Origin: DASZQY01 sp035548515
Lineage (GTDB): Bacteria > Pseudomonadota > Alphaproteobacteria > Rhizobiales > Kaistiaceae
Direction: 5' to 3'
Length of the DNA: 64,000 nt
Assembly: GCA_035548515.1 (NCBI GenBank)
Contig: DASZSW010000029.1
Location: 37,931 to 101,930, forward strand
Position numbers and translations under genes: made by a program. Under the pieces are notes generated by a model. It saw only the letters and a list, made by a program, of their open reading frames with translations. It was not told where the DNA came from and did not search any database. The stretch's first letter is position 1; each line of letters starts with the position of its first letter. Positions 1 through 8,364 of this stretch are shown here, in pieces.

Positions 1-91
1 AGGGATCGGCGAAGCGGATGAAGGTCCCGCCGACAAGGATCCCGACCACAATCAGGATGTAAATCGCGCTCGACCGGTTGAATCGAAACAT
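1..91 (-). CDS. partial membrane protein, possibly CHASE2-domain cyclase
   Basis: Only the first 30 codons are present; the gene runs leftward off the window. The ATG is the complement of 89-91. The peptide starts MFRFNRSSAIY, then has one hydrophobic segment (ILIVVGILVGG) and ends FIRFADP. A signal-anchor helix followed by an R-x-x-DP sequence is how many Hyphomicrobiales CHASE2-type adenylate/guanylate cyclases begin, so that is my guess, but 30 residues cannot establish it. It is divergent from the phosphofructokinase gene, with about 100 bp between the two starts. Confidence 0.4.
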   Translation of the reverse strand, partial: MFRFNRSSAIYILIVVGILVGGTFIRFADP

Positions 92-195
92 GCTTCTCCC
101 CGCGCCCCAATATCGCGGGCGAGCGAGGGCGCTTGTCAACAGGAGCGCGCCTTGTAATGTCCCGCCCGAAATTGACGGGCGATCCGGGGGAAATG

Positions 196-1359
196 ATGAG
201 CAAGGTGTTCGTGATTGCGCAAGGCGGCGGGCCGACCGCGGTCATCAATCAGACTGTGGCCGGGGCCGCGATTACGGCCATGCAGCGCTATCCCGGGGCA
301 ACCGTGCTGGGCGCCCGCCATGGCGTGCGCGGGTTACGGGATGGGCACTTCGTCGAGCTTTCCGCCCTGTCGGAGGCCGACCTGCGCCGCATGGCCGCAA
401 CGCCCAACGCGGCGCTCGGCTCCACGCGCGACAAGCCCGACGCGGCTTACTGCGATCGCATTTTGCACCAGTTGCACGCGGTCAAGACCGACGCCTTCAT
501 CTACATCGGCGGCAACGACACAGCCGGCACGCTCCAGATCCTGAACACCAGCGGCGGCGACAAGATCGCCTTCGTCCACGCGCCGAAGACCATCGACAAC
601 GACCTGGTCGAGAACGACCACACGCCCGGCTTCATCTCGGCCGCCAACTTCGTCGCGCACGCGTTCCTCTCGGTCAGCCTCGACTTCCACGCATTGCCCG
701 GCATTTACGTCGGCATCGTCATGGGTCGCCATGCCGGCTTCCTCACCGCCGCTGCGTCGGCATGGAGGCAGACCGATCGCGATGGCCCGCACCTGATCTA
801 CATCCCGGAGATTCCATTCTCGACGCCGCAGTTCATCGAGGACGTGCGCGCCACGCGCGAGAAGCACGGCTACTGCATCGTCACCATGTCGGAAGGCGTG
901 ACCACCGCCGACGGCAAGTCGCTGGTTGAAAGTCTCCTCGGCGATGCGCTGGAGCGGGACTCGCACGGCAACGTTCAGCTGTCGACCAACGATCTCGGCA
1001 TGGCGATGCAGACCGCGCTCGCCGCCGCGTTCCCGAAGGCGCGCGCCCGCGTCGACACCTTCGGCTACCTGCCCCGCGCCTTCTCCGGCGCCATCAGCCA
1101 GACCGACCAGCGCGAGGCATACGAGACCGGCGCCTACGCCGTCGGCGCCGCGGAAAAGGGAAGCTGCTCGGTCGCGCTCGGCAACGAGCAGGGCTCGGTC
1201 GCCATCCGCTCCGTGCCGCTCGCCGCAGTCGCAGGCAAGACGCGCGTGATGCCGCGCAACTTCCTCGATGACAGCGGCCACCGGCTTTCCGCGGCCGGGG
1301 CGGCGTACATGTCGCGCCTTCTGCCCCCGCCGCCGGATATTTTCCCGCCGTTCGTCTGA
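196..1359 (+). CDS. pfp: 6-phosphofructokinase, PPi-dependent type
   Basis: Phosphorylates fructose 6-phosphate to fructose 1,6-bisphosphate in the cytosol. The N-terminal GGGPTAVINQT loop, GGNDT at about residues 105-109, PKTIDND at 130-136 and MGRHAG are PfkA-superfamily signatures. In ATP-dependent enzymes the two discriminating positions are Gly (GGDG, PGTIDND). Here they are Asp and Lys, the combination known for pyrophosphate-dependent enzymes, so PPi is the likely donor. The first Asp of the usual GGDD is Asn here, which is a variant. Length, about 387 residues, suits the family. The ATG at 196 is preferred because ggggg at 186-190 then has a normal spacing; an ATG at 193 and one at 133 are alternatives. 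Confidence 0.88.
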   Translation: MSKVFVIAQGGGPTAVINQTVAGAAITAMQRYPGATVLGARHGVRGLRDGHFVELSALSEADLRRMAATPNAALGSTRDKPDAAYCDRILHQLHAVKTDAFIYIGGNDTAGTLQILNTSGGDKIAFVHAPKTIDNDLVENDHTPGFISAANFVAHAFLSVSLDFHALPGIYVGIVMGRHAGFLTAAASAWRQTDRDGPHLIYIPEIPFSTPQFIEDVRATREKHGYCIVTMSEGVTTADGKSLVESLLGDALERDSHGNVQLSTNDLGMAMQTALAAAFPKARARVDTFGYLPRAFSGAISQTDQREAYETGAYAVGAAEKGSCSVALGNEQGSVAIRSVPLAAVAGKTRVMPRNFLDDSGHRLSAAGAAYMSRLLPPPPDIFPPFV

Positions 1360-1480
1360 GGATTTCTCCCTTCGGCAGAAAAGATTTGCCGGCTGATGCT
1401 GCTCGGTCCTAGGCTCCGGTCAATCGGTCCCGGGCGAGGGCGATGCCCGCGGGCTGCGGAAAGTACAGGGGAGTCCATCC

Positions 1481-3088
1481 ATGAGAATGACGTCGTTTGC
1501 TCGGGCGGCGCTTGCCGCCCTTGCCATTTCGGCCACCGCTGCGGCACCGGCCTTTGCCGAGGTCGTGCTTCATCGCGGCAACGGCAGCGAACCGCAGACA
1601 CTCGACCAGGCCCACACGTCGATCGACGTCGAGGCGAACATCCTGAAGGACCTCTACGAGGGCCTCACCATTTACGACGCCAGCGGGACCATTGTCCCCG
1701 GCGTTGCCGAAAGCTGGAAGGTCTCCGATGACGGGCTGACCTACACCTTCAAGATCCGCGACGCCGCCAAGTGGTCGAATGGCGATCCCGTCACGGCCGA
1801 CGACTTCGTCTATTCCTTCCGTCGCATCGAAGACCCGAAGGAAGCGGCGGGCTACGCCAATATCCTCTACCCGATCAAGAATGCCGAGGCGATCAACACC
1901 GCCAAGCCCGAGGCGCCCGTCGCCCTCGATACGCTGGGCGTGAAAGCCGTCGACCCGAAGACGCTGGAGATCACCCTCGAGCGCCCGACGCCGTATTTCA
2001 TCACGCTGATGGCGCACCAGACTGCCCTGCCCTTCCACAAGGCCGAGATTGACAAGCTCGGCGCCGACTTCGTGAAGCCGGGCAACATGGTCTCCAACGG
2101 CGCCTTCAGCCTCGCCGAAAACGTCGCCAACGACCACGTCACGGTGGTCAAGAACCCGAACTACTGGGACGCGGCGAACGTGAAGATCGACAAGGTCATC
2201 TTCTATCCGACCGACGATCAGGCCGCCGCGGTCCGCCGCTTCGAAGCCGGTGAACTCGACCTCAACTACTACTTCCCCACCGACCAGCTGAAGTTCCTGC
2301 AGGACAAGTTCGGCAAGGACCAGGTCCATCTGCCGGCCTCGCTCGCGGTCTACTACTATGCCGTGGACGAACGTCAGCCGCCATTCGACGACGTCCGCGT
2401 TCGCCAGGCGCTGTCCATGGCCATCGACCGCGACTTCCTCAGCCAGTCGATCTTCTCCGGCGGCCAGCTCCCGCTTTACTCCTTCGTCCCGCCGGGCATC
2501 GCCGGCTATACCCCGGCGCCGGCTGACTTCGCGACGCTGTCGCAGCTCGACCGCGAGGACAAGGCGAAAGAATTGCTGAAGGCTGCAGGCTACGGCGAAG
2601 GCGGCAAGCCGCTCAACATCGAGATCCGCTACAACACCAACGACAACCACAAGAAGGTCGCGACCGCCGTGGCCGACATGTGGAAAGCGCTCGGAGCGAC
2701 GGTGACCATCACCAACTCCGACACCAAGTCGCACTACGCCTACCTGCAGGAGGGCGGCAAGTTCAACGCCGCCCGCGCCGGCTGGACCGCGGACTATCCC
2801 GATCCGGAAAACTTCCTGGCGCTTTACGTGTCGACCAACACCACCTTTAACTACGGCAAGTACAACAACGCCAAGTACGACGACCTGATGAAGCAGTCGT
2901 ATGCGGAACGCGATCCGGCGAAGCGCTACCAGCTTCTCCATGACGCCGAGGCGCTGCTCATGAGCGAACAGGGTGTCATCCCGCTCATGGTCTACGCTTC
3001 ACCGTGGCTCGTTTCATCGAAGGTGCATGGCTGGCAGGACAATGCCGCCAACGAGCACCAGAGCCGCTTCCTGACGCTCGATCAGTAA
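1481..3088 (+). CDS. oppA: oligopeptide ABC transporter, substrate-binding protein
   Basis: Periplasmic peptide-binding protein of the SBP_bac_5 (OppA) family, 535 residues. An N-terminal signal peptide ends at about AAPAFA (residue 27). It is followed by the family opening VVLHRGNGSEPQTLDQ and the pattern L.EGL...G.IVPGVAESWKVS, then D.VYSFRR. A ribosome binding site (aggggag) lies 8 bases before the ATG. It is the first gene of an opp operon with oppB, oppC and a fused ATPase directly downstream, so it should deliver peptides to that permease. Substrate length or specificity cannot be read from the sequence. Confidence 0.93.
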   Translation: MRMTSFARAALAALAISATAAAPAFAEVVLHRGNGSEPQTLDQAHTSIDVEANILKDLYEGLTIYDASGTIVPGVAESWKVSDDGLTYTFKIRDAAKWSNGDPVTADDFVYSFRRIEDPKEAAGYANILYPIKNAEAINTAKPEAPVALDTLGVKAVDPKTLEITLERPTPYFITLMAHQTALPFHKAEIDKLGADFVKPGNMVSNGAFSLAENVANDHVTVVKNPNYWDAANVKIDKVIFYPTDDQAAAVRRFEAGELDLNYYFPTDQLKFLQDKFGKDQVHLPASLAVYYYAVDERQPPFDDVRVRQALSMAIDRDFLSQSIFSGGQLPLYSFVPPGIAGYTPAPADFATLSQLDREDKAKELLKAAGYGEGGKPLNIEIRYNTNDNHKKVATAVADMWKALGATVTITNSDTKSHYAYLQEGGKFNAARAGWTADYPDPENFLALYVSTNTTFNYGKYNNAKYDDLMKQSYAERDPAKRYQLLHDAEALLMSEQGVIPLMVYASPWLVSSKVHGWQDNAANEHQSRFLTLDQ

Positions 3089-3099
3089 CGTCGCAAGCA

Positions 3100-3124
3100 C
3101 GGGGCGCCCCTGAAAGGCGCCCCG
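3100..3124 (+). other. intergenic hairpin between oppA and oppB
   Basis: Inverted repeat cggggcgcc / ggcgccccg with a 7-base loop lies between the oppA stop and oppB start. There is no T-run, so it is more likely an mRNA-stabilising or attenuating structure that keeps binding-protein transcript above permease transcript than a full terminator. The role is inferred. Confidence 0.55.
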
Positions 3125-3144
3125 CTGCATTTCAGGGGACGCCG

Positions 3145-4068
3145 TTGCTGCGATTCGTGCTCCGCAGATTGCTGAGCGCCGTGCCGACGATTTTCATCGT
3201 CGTCTCGATCTCCTTCTTCTTGATCCGTTTTGCGCCTGGCGGCCCGTTCAACGTCGAACGCGCACTGCCGCCGCAGATCATGGACAACCTCAAGCGCGCG
3301 TATCACCTCGACGAGCCGCTGATCGTCCAGTACGGCAACTACCTCTGGAACGTCCTCCATCTGAACTTCGGGCCGAGCTACATTTACCGCGACTTCACCG
3401 TCACGCAGCTCATCGGCCAGAGCCTCCCCTACTCGCTGGAGCTTGGCTCCTTTGCCCTGATCCTGGCGGTTTTCGGCGGCGTAGCGGCCGGCATCGTCGC
3501 CGCGCTCCGCCAGAACGGCTGGCTCGACTACACGCTGATGTCGCTTGCCACCGTCGGCCTCACGGTGCCCAACTTCGTCGTAGGGCCAGTGCTGTCACTG
3601 ATCTTCGCCGTCGTCCTGCGGTGGGCCTCGGCGGGCGGCTGGGGCAGCGGCAGCATCCGCGACCTTGCGCTCCCCGTCATCGCGCTCGCCCTGCCGCAAC
3701 TCGCTATCTTCGCGCGCCTCACCCGCGGCTCCATGATCGAATCGCTCCGCGCCGACCACGTCCGCACCGCCCGCGCCTACGGTCTGCCTCCGCGCGTCGT
3801 GGTCATCGTCCACGCGCTCCGCGGCGCGCTTCTGCCGGTGGTGACGTACCTGGCGCCAAGCGCCGCGGCAGTGCTCACCGGCTCCGTCGTCATCGAGACG
3901 ATCTTCTCCATCCCCGGCGTCGGCCGTTACTTCGTGCTCGGCGCCCTCAACCGGGACTACACACTGGTGATGGGAACCGTCGTGCTCATCGCGGTGTTCA
4001 TCATCGTCTTCAACCTGGTCGTGGATTTGCTTTACGCCGTGCTCGACCCGCGGGTGCGCTATGACTGA
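3145..4068 (+). CDS. oppB: oligopeptide ABC transporter permease
   Basis: Inner-membrane permease of the OppB/DppB family, 307 residues, about six membrane helices. The opening LRFVLRRLLSAVPTIFIVV and the motif FLIRFAPGGPF are typical of OppB. The cytoplasmic EAA-type loop is ARLTRGSMIESLRADHVRTA. The start chosen is a TTG at 3145, preceded by caggggac. This gives the exact OppB N terminus; the upstream in-frame extension overlaps oppA and looks unlike a protein. It is the partner of oppC, whose start lies inside its last codons (8-base overlap). Confidence 0.9.
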   Translation: MLRFVLRRLLSAVPTIFIVVSISFFLIRFAPGGPFNVERALPPQIMDNLKRAYHLDEPLIVQYGNYLWNVLHLNFGPSYIYRDFTVTQLIGQSLPYSLELGSFALILAVFGGVAAGIVAALRQNGWLDYTLMSLATVGLTVPNFVVGPVLSLIFAVVLRWASAGGWGSGSIRDLALPVIALALPQLAIFARLTRGSMIESLRADHVRTARAYGLPPRVVVIVHALRGALLPVVTYLAPSAAAVLTGSVVIETIFSIPGVGRYFVLGALNRDYTLVMGTVVLIAVFIIVFNLVVDLLYAVLDPRVRYD

Positions 4069-5185
4069 CGTCGCCGTGCCGGTCTCCCCGCCGCTCGCCG
4101 GACGCAGCCTCACGCGGCTTGCCTTCGATCGACTACGGCGCAATCGCGCGGCGATCACCAGCATCGTCGTGCTGCTCGCAATCTCGGCCTTCTACGTCTT
4201 TGGGCCATATTTCACGCCGCACGCCTACGATCAGGTGTTCGAGTCGTACGTGCGCACCCCGCCAAGCCTCGAGCCGTTTCCTCGCGCAGACACGCTGCAG
4301 CAGGTGATGACAGCGGCCGCCCAGCAAGCACGCGTCACGCTGTCCGCCTTCAGCGTCGAGGGCCAGACTTTCCACGCAACGTTCACTTCGCCGAAGCCCA
4401 TCGACCCGCGCGTCACCCGCTATGTCGACCGTACCGACGAGTTCGACGCCACCACCGTGGCCGCCACGCGCGACGATGGGCTGACCGTGGACATAACCGG
4501 TAGTGTCCACCGGGAATATTTCCTGATGGGCACCGACGGCAACGGGCGCGATCTCCTGTCGCGCATCCTGATCGGCGGGCGCATTTCGCTGACCGTCGGC
4601 ATCCTCGCGACCTTCGTCAGCCTCGTCATCGGCGTCACCTACGGCGCCATTTCCGGTTTCGCGGGCGGTCGCGTCGACAACATCATGATGCGACTGGTCG
4701 AGATACTCTATTCGCTGCCCTTCATCTTCCTCGTCATCGTTCTGGTCGTCTTCTTCGGCCGCAACTTCATCCTCATCTTCGTCGCCATCGGCGCTATCGA
4801 GTGGCTCGACATGGCACGCATCGTGCGCGGCCAGACGCTGTCGCTGAAGCGGCGCGAGTTCGTCGCCGCGGCCGAGGCAATGGGCCTCGACGACTGGGCG
4901 CAGATCCGCCGCCACATCATCCCCAACACGGTCGGACCGGTGATAGTCTTCGTCACGATCCTCGTGCCGCGCGTCATCCTGCTCGAAAGTTTCCTCTCCT
5001 TCCTCGGCCTCGGCGTGCAGGAGCCGCTGACCAGTCTCGGCGCGCTCATCGCGGAAGGCGCAGCGAACATCCAGGCCGCGCCGTGGCTGCTGATCTTCCC
5101 GTCCATTTTCTTCGTCGCAACGCTGTCCGCGCTGAATTTCCTCGGCGACGGATTGCGCGACGCCTTCGATCCCCGTGACCGATGA
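4061..5185 (+). CDS. oppC: oligopeptide ABC transporter permease
   Basis: Second permease of the peptide importer (OppC/DppC family), 374 residues. The first helix (about 30-50) is followed by a periplasmic insertion of roughly 90 residues before the conserved FLMGTDGNGRDLLSRIL. That makes it longer than the usual 300-residue OppC. The EAA loop is EFVAAAEAMGLDDWAQIRRHI. The ATG overlaps the end of oppB, and the next gene starts inside its 3' end, so the three are translationally linked. The insertion is known in some alphaproteobacterial OppC proteins; its role is unknown to me. Confidence 0.9.
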   Translation: MTDVAVPVSPPLAGRSLTRLAFDRLRRNRAAITSIVVLLAISAFYVFGPYFTPHAYDQVFESYVRTPPSLEPFPRADTLQQVMTAAAQQARVTLSAFSVEGQTFHATFTSPKPIDPRVTRYVDRTDEFDATTVAATRDDGLTVDITGSVHREYFLMGTDGNGRDLLSRILIGGRISLTVGILATFVSLVIGVTYGAISGFAGGRVDNIMMRLVEILYSLPFIFLVIVLVVFFGRNFILIFVAIGAIEWLDMARIVRGQTLSLKRREFVAAAEAMGLDDWAQIRRHIIPNTVGPVIVFVTILVPRVILLESFLSFLGLGVQEPLTSLGALIAEGAANIQAAPWLLIFPSIFFVATLSALNFLGDGLRDAFDPRDR

Positions 5186-6821
5186 GAAGCGACCGGTGAA
5201 CGACGCGACCGCCCCGATCTTCGAGATAAAGGGACTGGACGTCCGCTTTGCCACGCCGGATGGCGAGGTGCATGCGGTTCGCGGTATCGACCTCGCCGTA
5301 AATCCGGGTGAAACCATTGCCATCGTTGGCGAATCCGGCTCCGGCAAAAGCCAGGCGATGATGGCCGTGATGGGCCTGACCGCGCAGAACGGCAGTGTTT
5401 CGGGCTCGGTGAAATACCGCGGCGTCGAGATGGTTGGCCTCGACCAGCGCCATCTCAATCACATACGCGGCGTGAAGATTTCGATGATCTTCCAGGAGCC
5501 GATGACGTCGCTCGATCCGCTCTATTCCATCGGCCACCAGATCGCCGAGCCGCTGCGCTATCATCGCCACCTCGACAAGACGGCCGCACGCGGGCGCGTG
5601 CTCGAGCTGCTTCGTCTCGTCGGCATTCCGAACCCCGAACGCCGCCTCGCTGCCTATCCGCACGAACTGTCCGGTGGTCAGCGTCAGCGCGTGATGATCG
5701 CAATGGCGCTCGCGAACGATCCCGATATCCTGATCGCCGACGAGCCGACCACCGCGCTCGACGTCACCATCCAGGCGCAGATCCTCGACCTGCTCGCCGA
5801 CCTCCGCAAACGCCTCGGTATGGCGATCGTCTTCATCACGCACGATCTCGGCATCGTCCGCCGCTTCGCCGACCGCATCAACGTCATGCGCCTCGGCGAG
5901 ATCGTGGAAAGCGGTACGACGGCGGAGGTTATCGCCGCGCCGAAGCATCCCTACACGCAGATGCTGCTCGCTGCCGAGCCGGCCGGCGGGAAAGCTCCGC
6001 CGCCCGACGACGCGCCGATCCTTCTCGATGCGCGCAACCTCGCCGTCACCTTCACGATCGGCGGCGGGCTGCTCGCCGGCGCGCCCCATGTCATCCGCGC
6101 CGTGGACAACGTCTCGCTCCGCCTTCGCGAAGCACAAACGATTGGTATCGTTGGCGAATCTGGCTCAGGCAAATCAACGCTGGGCCGCATTCTCCTGCGG
6201 CTCGTCGAAGGCAGCGGCAGCGTCCGTTTCGAAAATCGCGAGCTGATGACGCTCGATCGGCGCGCGTTGCGGCCACTCCGCCGCGAACTGCAGATCGTCT
6301 TTCAGGATCCGTATGGCTCCCTTTCGCCACGCCTCACCGTCGGCGAGATCGTCACCGAAGGCCTGCTCGTGCACGAGCCGTCGCTGTCGTCCGCCGAGCG
6401 CGCTGAGCGCGCCGCGCAAGCGTTGTCCGAGGTTGGCCTCGACCCCGCGACGCGCAACCGCTACCCGCACGAATTTTCCGGCGGCCAGCGCCAGCGCATC
6501 GCGATCGCGCGCGCGGTGATCCTCAAGCCGAAGGTGGTCGTACTCGACGAGCCAACCTCCGCATTGGATCGCAGCGTGCAGAAACAGATCGTCGAGCTAC
6601 TCCGCCGCCTGCAGCGCGACCACGATCTCTCGTATCTCTTCATCAGCCACGATCTCGCGGTCGTGCGCGCGATGGCCGACTACATTCTCGTGATGAAGGA
6701 CGGCAAGGTGGTGGAGGAAGGCGCGACCGAAGACGTCTTCGCCTCGCCTGCGCAGGAGTACACGAAGACGCTGCTCGCCGCCGCCTTCGACCTCACCGCC
6801 TTCGGCAGCAATGCAGCCTAG
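5175..6821 (+). CDS. oligopeptide ABC transporter ATPase, OppD-OppF fusion
   Basis: A single 548-residue polypeptide carries both nucleotide-binding domains of the peptide importer. Domain 1 (about 10-265) has Walker A GESGSGKSQ, signature LSGGQRQR and Walker B ILIADEPT, followed by an OppD-type tail. Domain 2 (about 280-535) has Walker A GESGSGKST, signature FSGGQRQR and Walker B VVVLDEPT. Fused OppDF proteins are common in Hyphomicrobiales. The start is a GTG overlapping the end of oppC. The gene ends tail-to-tail with, and overlaps by four bases, the cyd-associated gene on the other strand. Confidence 0.93.
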   Translation: MTDEKRPVNDATAPIFEIKGLDVRFATPDGEVHAVRGIDLAVNPGETIAIVGESGSGKSQAMMAVMGLTAQNGSVSGSVKYRGVEMVGLDQRHLNHIRGVKISMIFQEPMTSLDPLYSIGHQIAEPLRYHRHLDKTAARGRVLELLRLVGIPNPERRLAAYPHELSGGQRQRVMIAMALANDPDILIADEPTTALDVTIQAQILDLLADLRKRLGMAIVFITHDLGIVRRFADRINVMRLGEIVESGTTAEVIAAPKHPYTQMLLAAEPAGGKAPPPDDAPILLDARNLAVTFTIGGGLLAGAPHVIRAVDNVSLRLREAQTIGIVGESGSGKSTLGRILLRLVEGSGSVRFENRELMTLDRRALRPLRRELQIVFQDPYGSLSPRLTVGEIVTEGLLVHEPSLSSAERAERAAQALSEVGLDPATRNRYPHEFSGGQRQRIAIARAVILKPKVVVLDEPTSALDRSVQKQIVELLRRLQRDHDLSYLFISHDLAVVRAMADYILVMKDGKVVEEGATEDVFASPAQEYTKTLLAAAFDLTAFGSNAA

Positions 6822-7087
6822 CGGAACACCAGCAGCGCGCCGCCGAGCACGATCAGCGGCCATGCGACAACCGGGCTGAATACTACCGCTAACGCCTTGT
6901 TTTCAGGCCGGAATCCGACGCCGTGCACCAGCGCCGCCGATACGCCGAGAAGCAGCAGCGGCAGCGCGGCATGCAACATCGGCGTCATCGTCGTGCCGAG
7001 CGCGTACGGGTAGAGCATCAGCACCGCGCTGAGCGCGAGGCCCACCGCCAGCGACACGGCGCGCGTCCAGTCCACGGCAGCGGTCAC
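6818..7087 (-). CDS. YbgE-like cyd operon membrane protein
   Basis: Small 89-residue protein with three hydrophobic segments (about 12-30, 38-56, 67-87), last gene of the cytochrome bd operon. Size, topology and position match the cyd-operon YbgE family, though I recognise no strict motif. The start is GTG and overlaps the cydX stop codon (GTGA), so it is translationally coupled to cydX. Its role in oxidase assembly is not established. Confidence 0.6.
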   Translation of the reverse strand: MTAAVDWTRAVSLAVGLALSAVLMLYPYALGTTMTPMLHAALPLLLLGVSAALVHGVGFRPENKALAVVFSPVVAWPLIVLGGALLVFR

Positions 7088-7200
7088 GGACGGCGGCGGC
7101 GCGCCGCGTTGTCGCTCTCGTGCACCTCAAGCCACATCGCGTTGAGGATTGCGAAGGCGCAGGCGAAGCCCGCGCCGAGAACCCAGGTGAAGTACCACAT
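7084..7200 (-). CDS. cydX: cytochrome bd oxidase small subunit CydX
   Basis: A 38-residue single-pass membrane protein. It begins MWYFTWVLGAGFA and continues with N-A-MW-E, the hallmark CydX pattern (MWYF.W.LG......FAI.NA.W.E). CydX binds the CydAB core and stabilises the haems. It lies 10 bp after cydB and overlaps the next gene through GTGA. The C terminus is very basic (ARRRRP). Confidence 0.9.
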   Translation of the reverse strand: MWYFTWVLGAGFACAFAILNAMWLEVHESDNAARRRRP

Positions 7201-7210
7201 CGCCTTCTCC

Positions 7211-8353
7211 CTAGTAGTTATGCGCGGTCGGATTCTCGACCGCCGCAACGGTGACGCGCCCGCGCAGCACGCGATAGACCCACGCGGTGTAGATCAGGAT
7301 GATCGGCAGGAACACGACCGTGACGAACAGCATGATCAGCAGCGTCGTCTGGCTCGACGACGAATCCCACACGGTGAGGCTCGCATTCGGATCGAGCGAC
7401 GATGGCAGCATGAACGGGAACAGCGACAGACCCGCCGTCGCGATCACGCCGGCGATCGCGACCCCTGAGGCGACGAACGCCAGCGCGTAGCTGCGCCCGC
7501 CGACCAGCAGCGCCGACAGCGGCGCCGCGACATACACGACCAGCGGCGCCGCCAGCGCCCACGGATGGGCGCTGTAGTTGGCGAGCCACGCACCGCGCCC
7601 CACCGTCACCGTTTTGAGCAGCGGGTTCGACGGCCCGTCGCCCGTGGCCGTGCCGGTGATCGTGTAGCCATCGAGCCCGAACGCCACCCAGAGCCCGGCG
7701 AGCGTGAACAGCACCAGCAGCGCCAGCACCGCGTAGCGCGAATACGTCGCCGCACGCGCCGCAACCGGTTCGCCCGCCTTCAGCGCCAGATATGTGCCGC
7801 CGTGCATGACCAGCATCGCGACGCTGGTGAGCCCGGCGAGCAGCGCGAACGGCGTCAGCAGCCCGAACAGGTTGCCCTCGTAGGCCATGCGCAGCGTGTC
7901 GTCGAATTTGAATGGCGCGCCGAGGAAGAGGTTGCCGAACGCCACGCCGAAGATAAGCGCCGGCACCAGCCCGCCGACGAACAGCGCCCAGTCCCACACT
8001 GTGCGCCAGCGCCTGTCGCCGAGCTTTGAGCGATACTTGAACCCGACGGGCCTTAGAATCAGCGACAGCAGCGCCAGGAACATGGCGAAGTAGAAGCCGG
8101 AGAAGGCGACCGCGTAGATCATCGGCCACGCCGCGAAGATCGCGCCGGCGCCGAGGATCAGCCACACCTGGTTGCCCTCCCACACCGGCCCGATCGTGTT
8201 GATCGCGACGCGCCGCTCGCTGTCGGTCTTGCCAACGAACGGCAGCAGCATCGCGGTGCCGAGATCGAAACCGTCGGTGACGGCGAAGCCGATCAGCAGC
8301 GCGCCGAGCAGCAGCCACCAGATGAGGCGCAGAGTCTCGTAGTCGAACAGCAT
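7211..8353 (-). CDS. cydB: cytochrome d ubiquinol oxidase subunit II
   Basis: Membrane subunit of the high-affinity quinol oxidase bd, 380 residues against 379 in E. coli, with eight or more hydrophobic helices. The N terminus reads LRLIWWLLLGALLIGFAVTD, followed by GFDLGTAMLLPF and GPVWEGNQVWLI, conserved CydB blocks. It supports CydA, which carries the haems. It sits 11 bp after cydA and 10 bp before cydX in the same operon. A canonical CydB, not the shorter CIO form, fits best given the CydX partner. Confidence 0.95.
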   Translation of the reverse strand: MLFDYETLRLIWWLLLGALLIGFAVTDGFDLGTAMLLPFVGKTDSERRVAINTIGPVWEGNQVWLILGAGAIFAAWPMIYAVAFSGFYFAMFLALLSLILRPVGFKYRSKLGDRRWRTVWDWALFVGGLVPALIFGVAFGNLFLGAPFKFDDTLRMAYEGNLFGLLTPFALLAGLTSVAMLVMHGGTYLALKAGEPVAARAATYSRYAVLALLVLFTLAGLWVAFGLDGYTITGTATGDGPSNPLLKTVTVGRGAWLANYSAHPWALAAPLVVYVAAPLSALLVGGRSYALAFVASGVAIAGVIATAGLSLFPFMLPSSLDPNASLTVWDSSSSQTTLLIMLFVTVVFLPIILIYTAWVYRVLRGRVTVAAVENPTAHNY

Positions 8354-8364
8354 GGGTCGCCTCC

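Noticed and set aside
334..1281. Long minus-strand frames opposite the phosphofructokinase, oppA, oppC and similar genes
   Set aside because: They are typical shadow frames of GC-rich genes: Arg/Val/Gly-rich, with no ribosome binding site and no recognisable domain, and the opposite strand has a clear gene.
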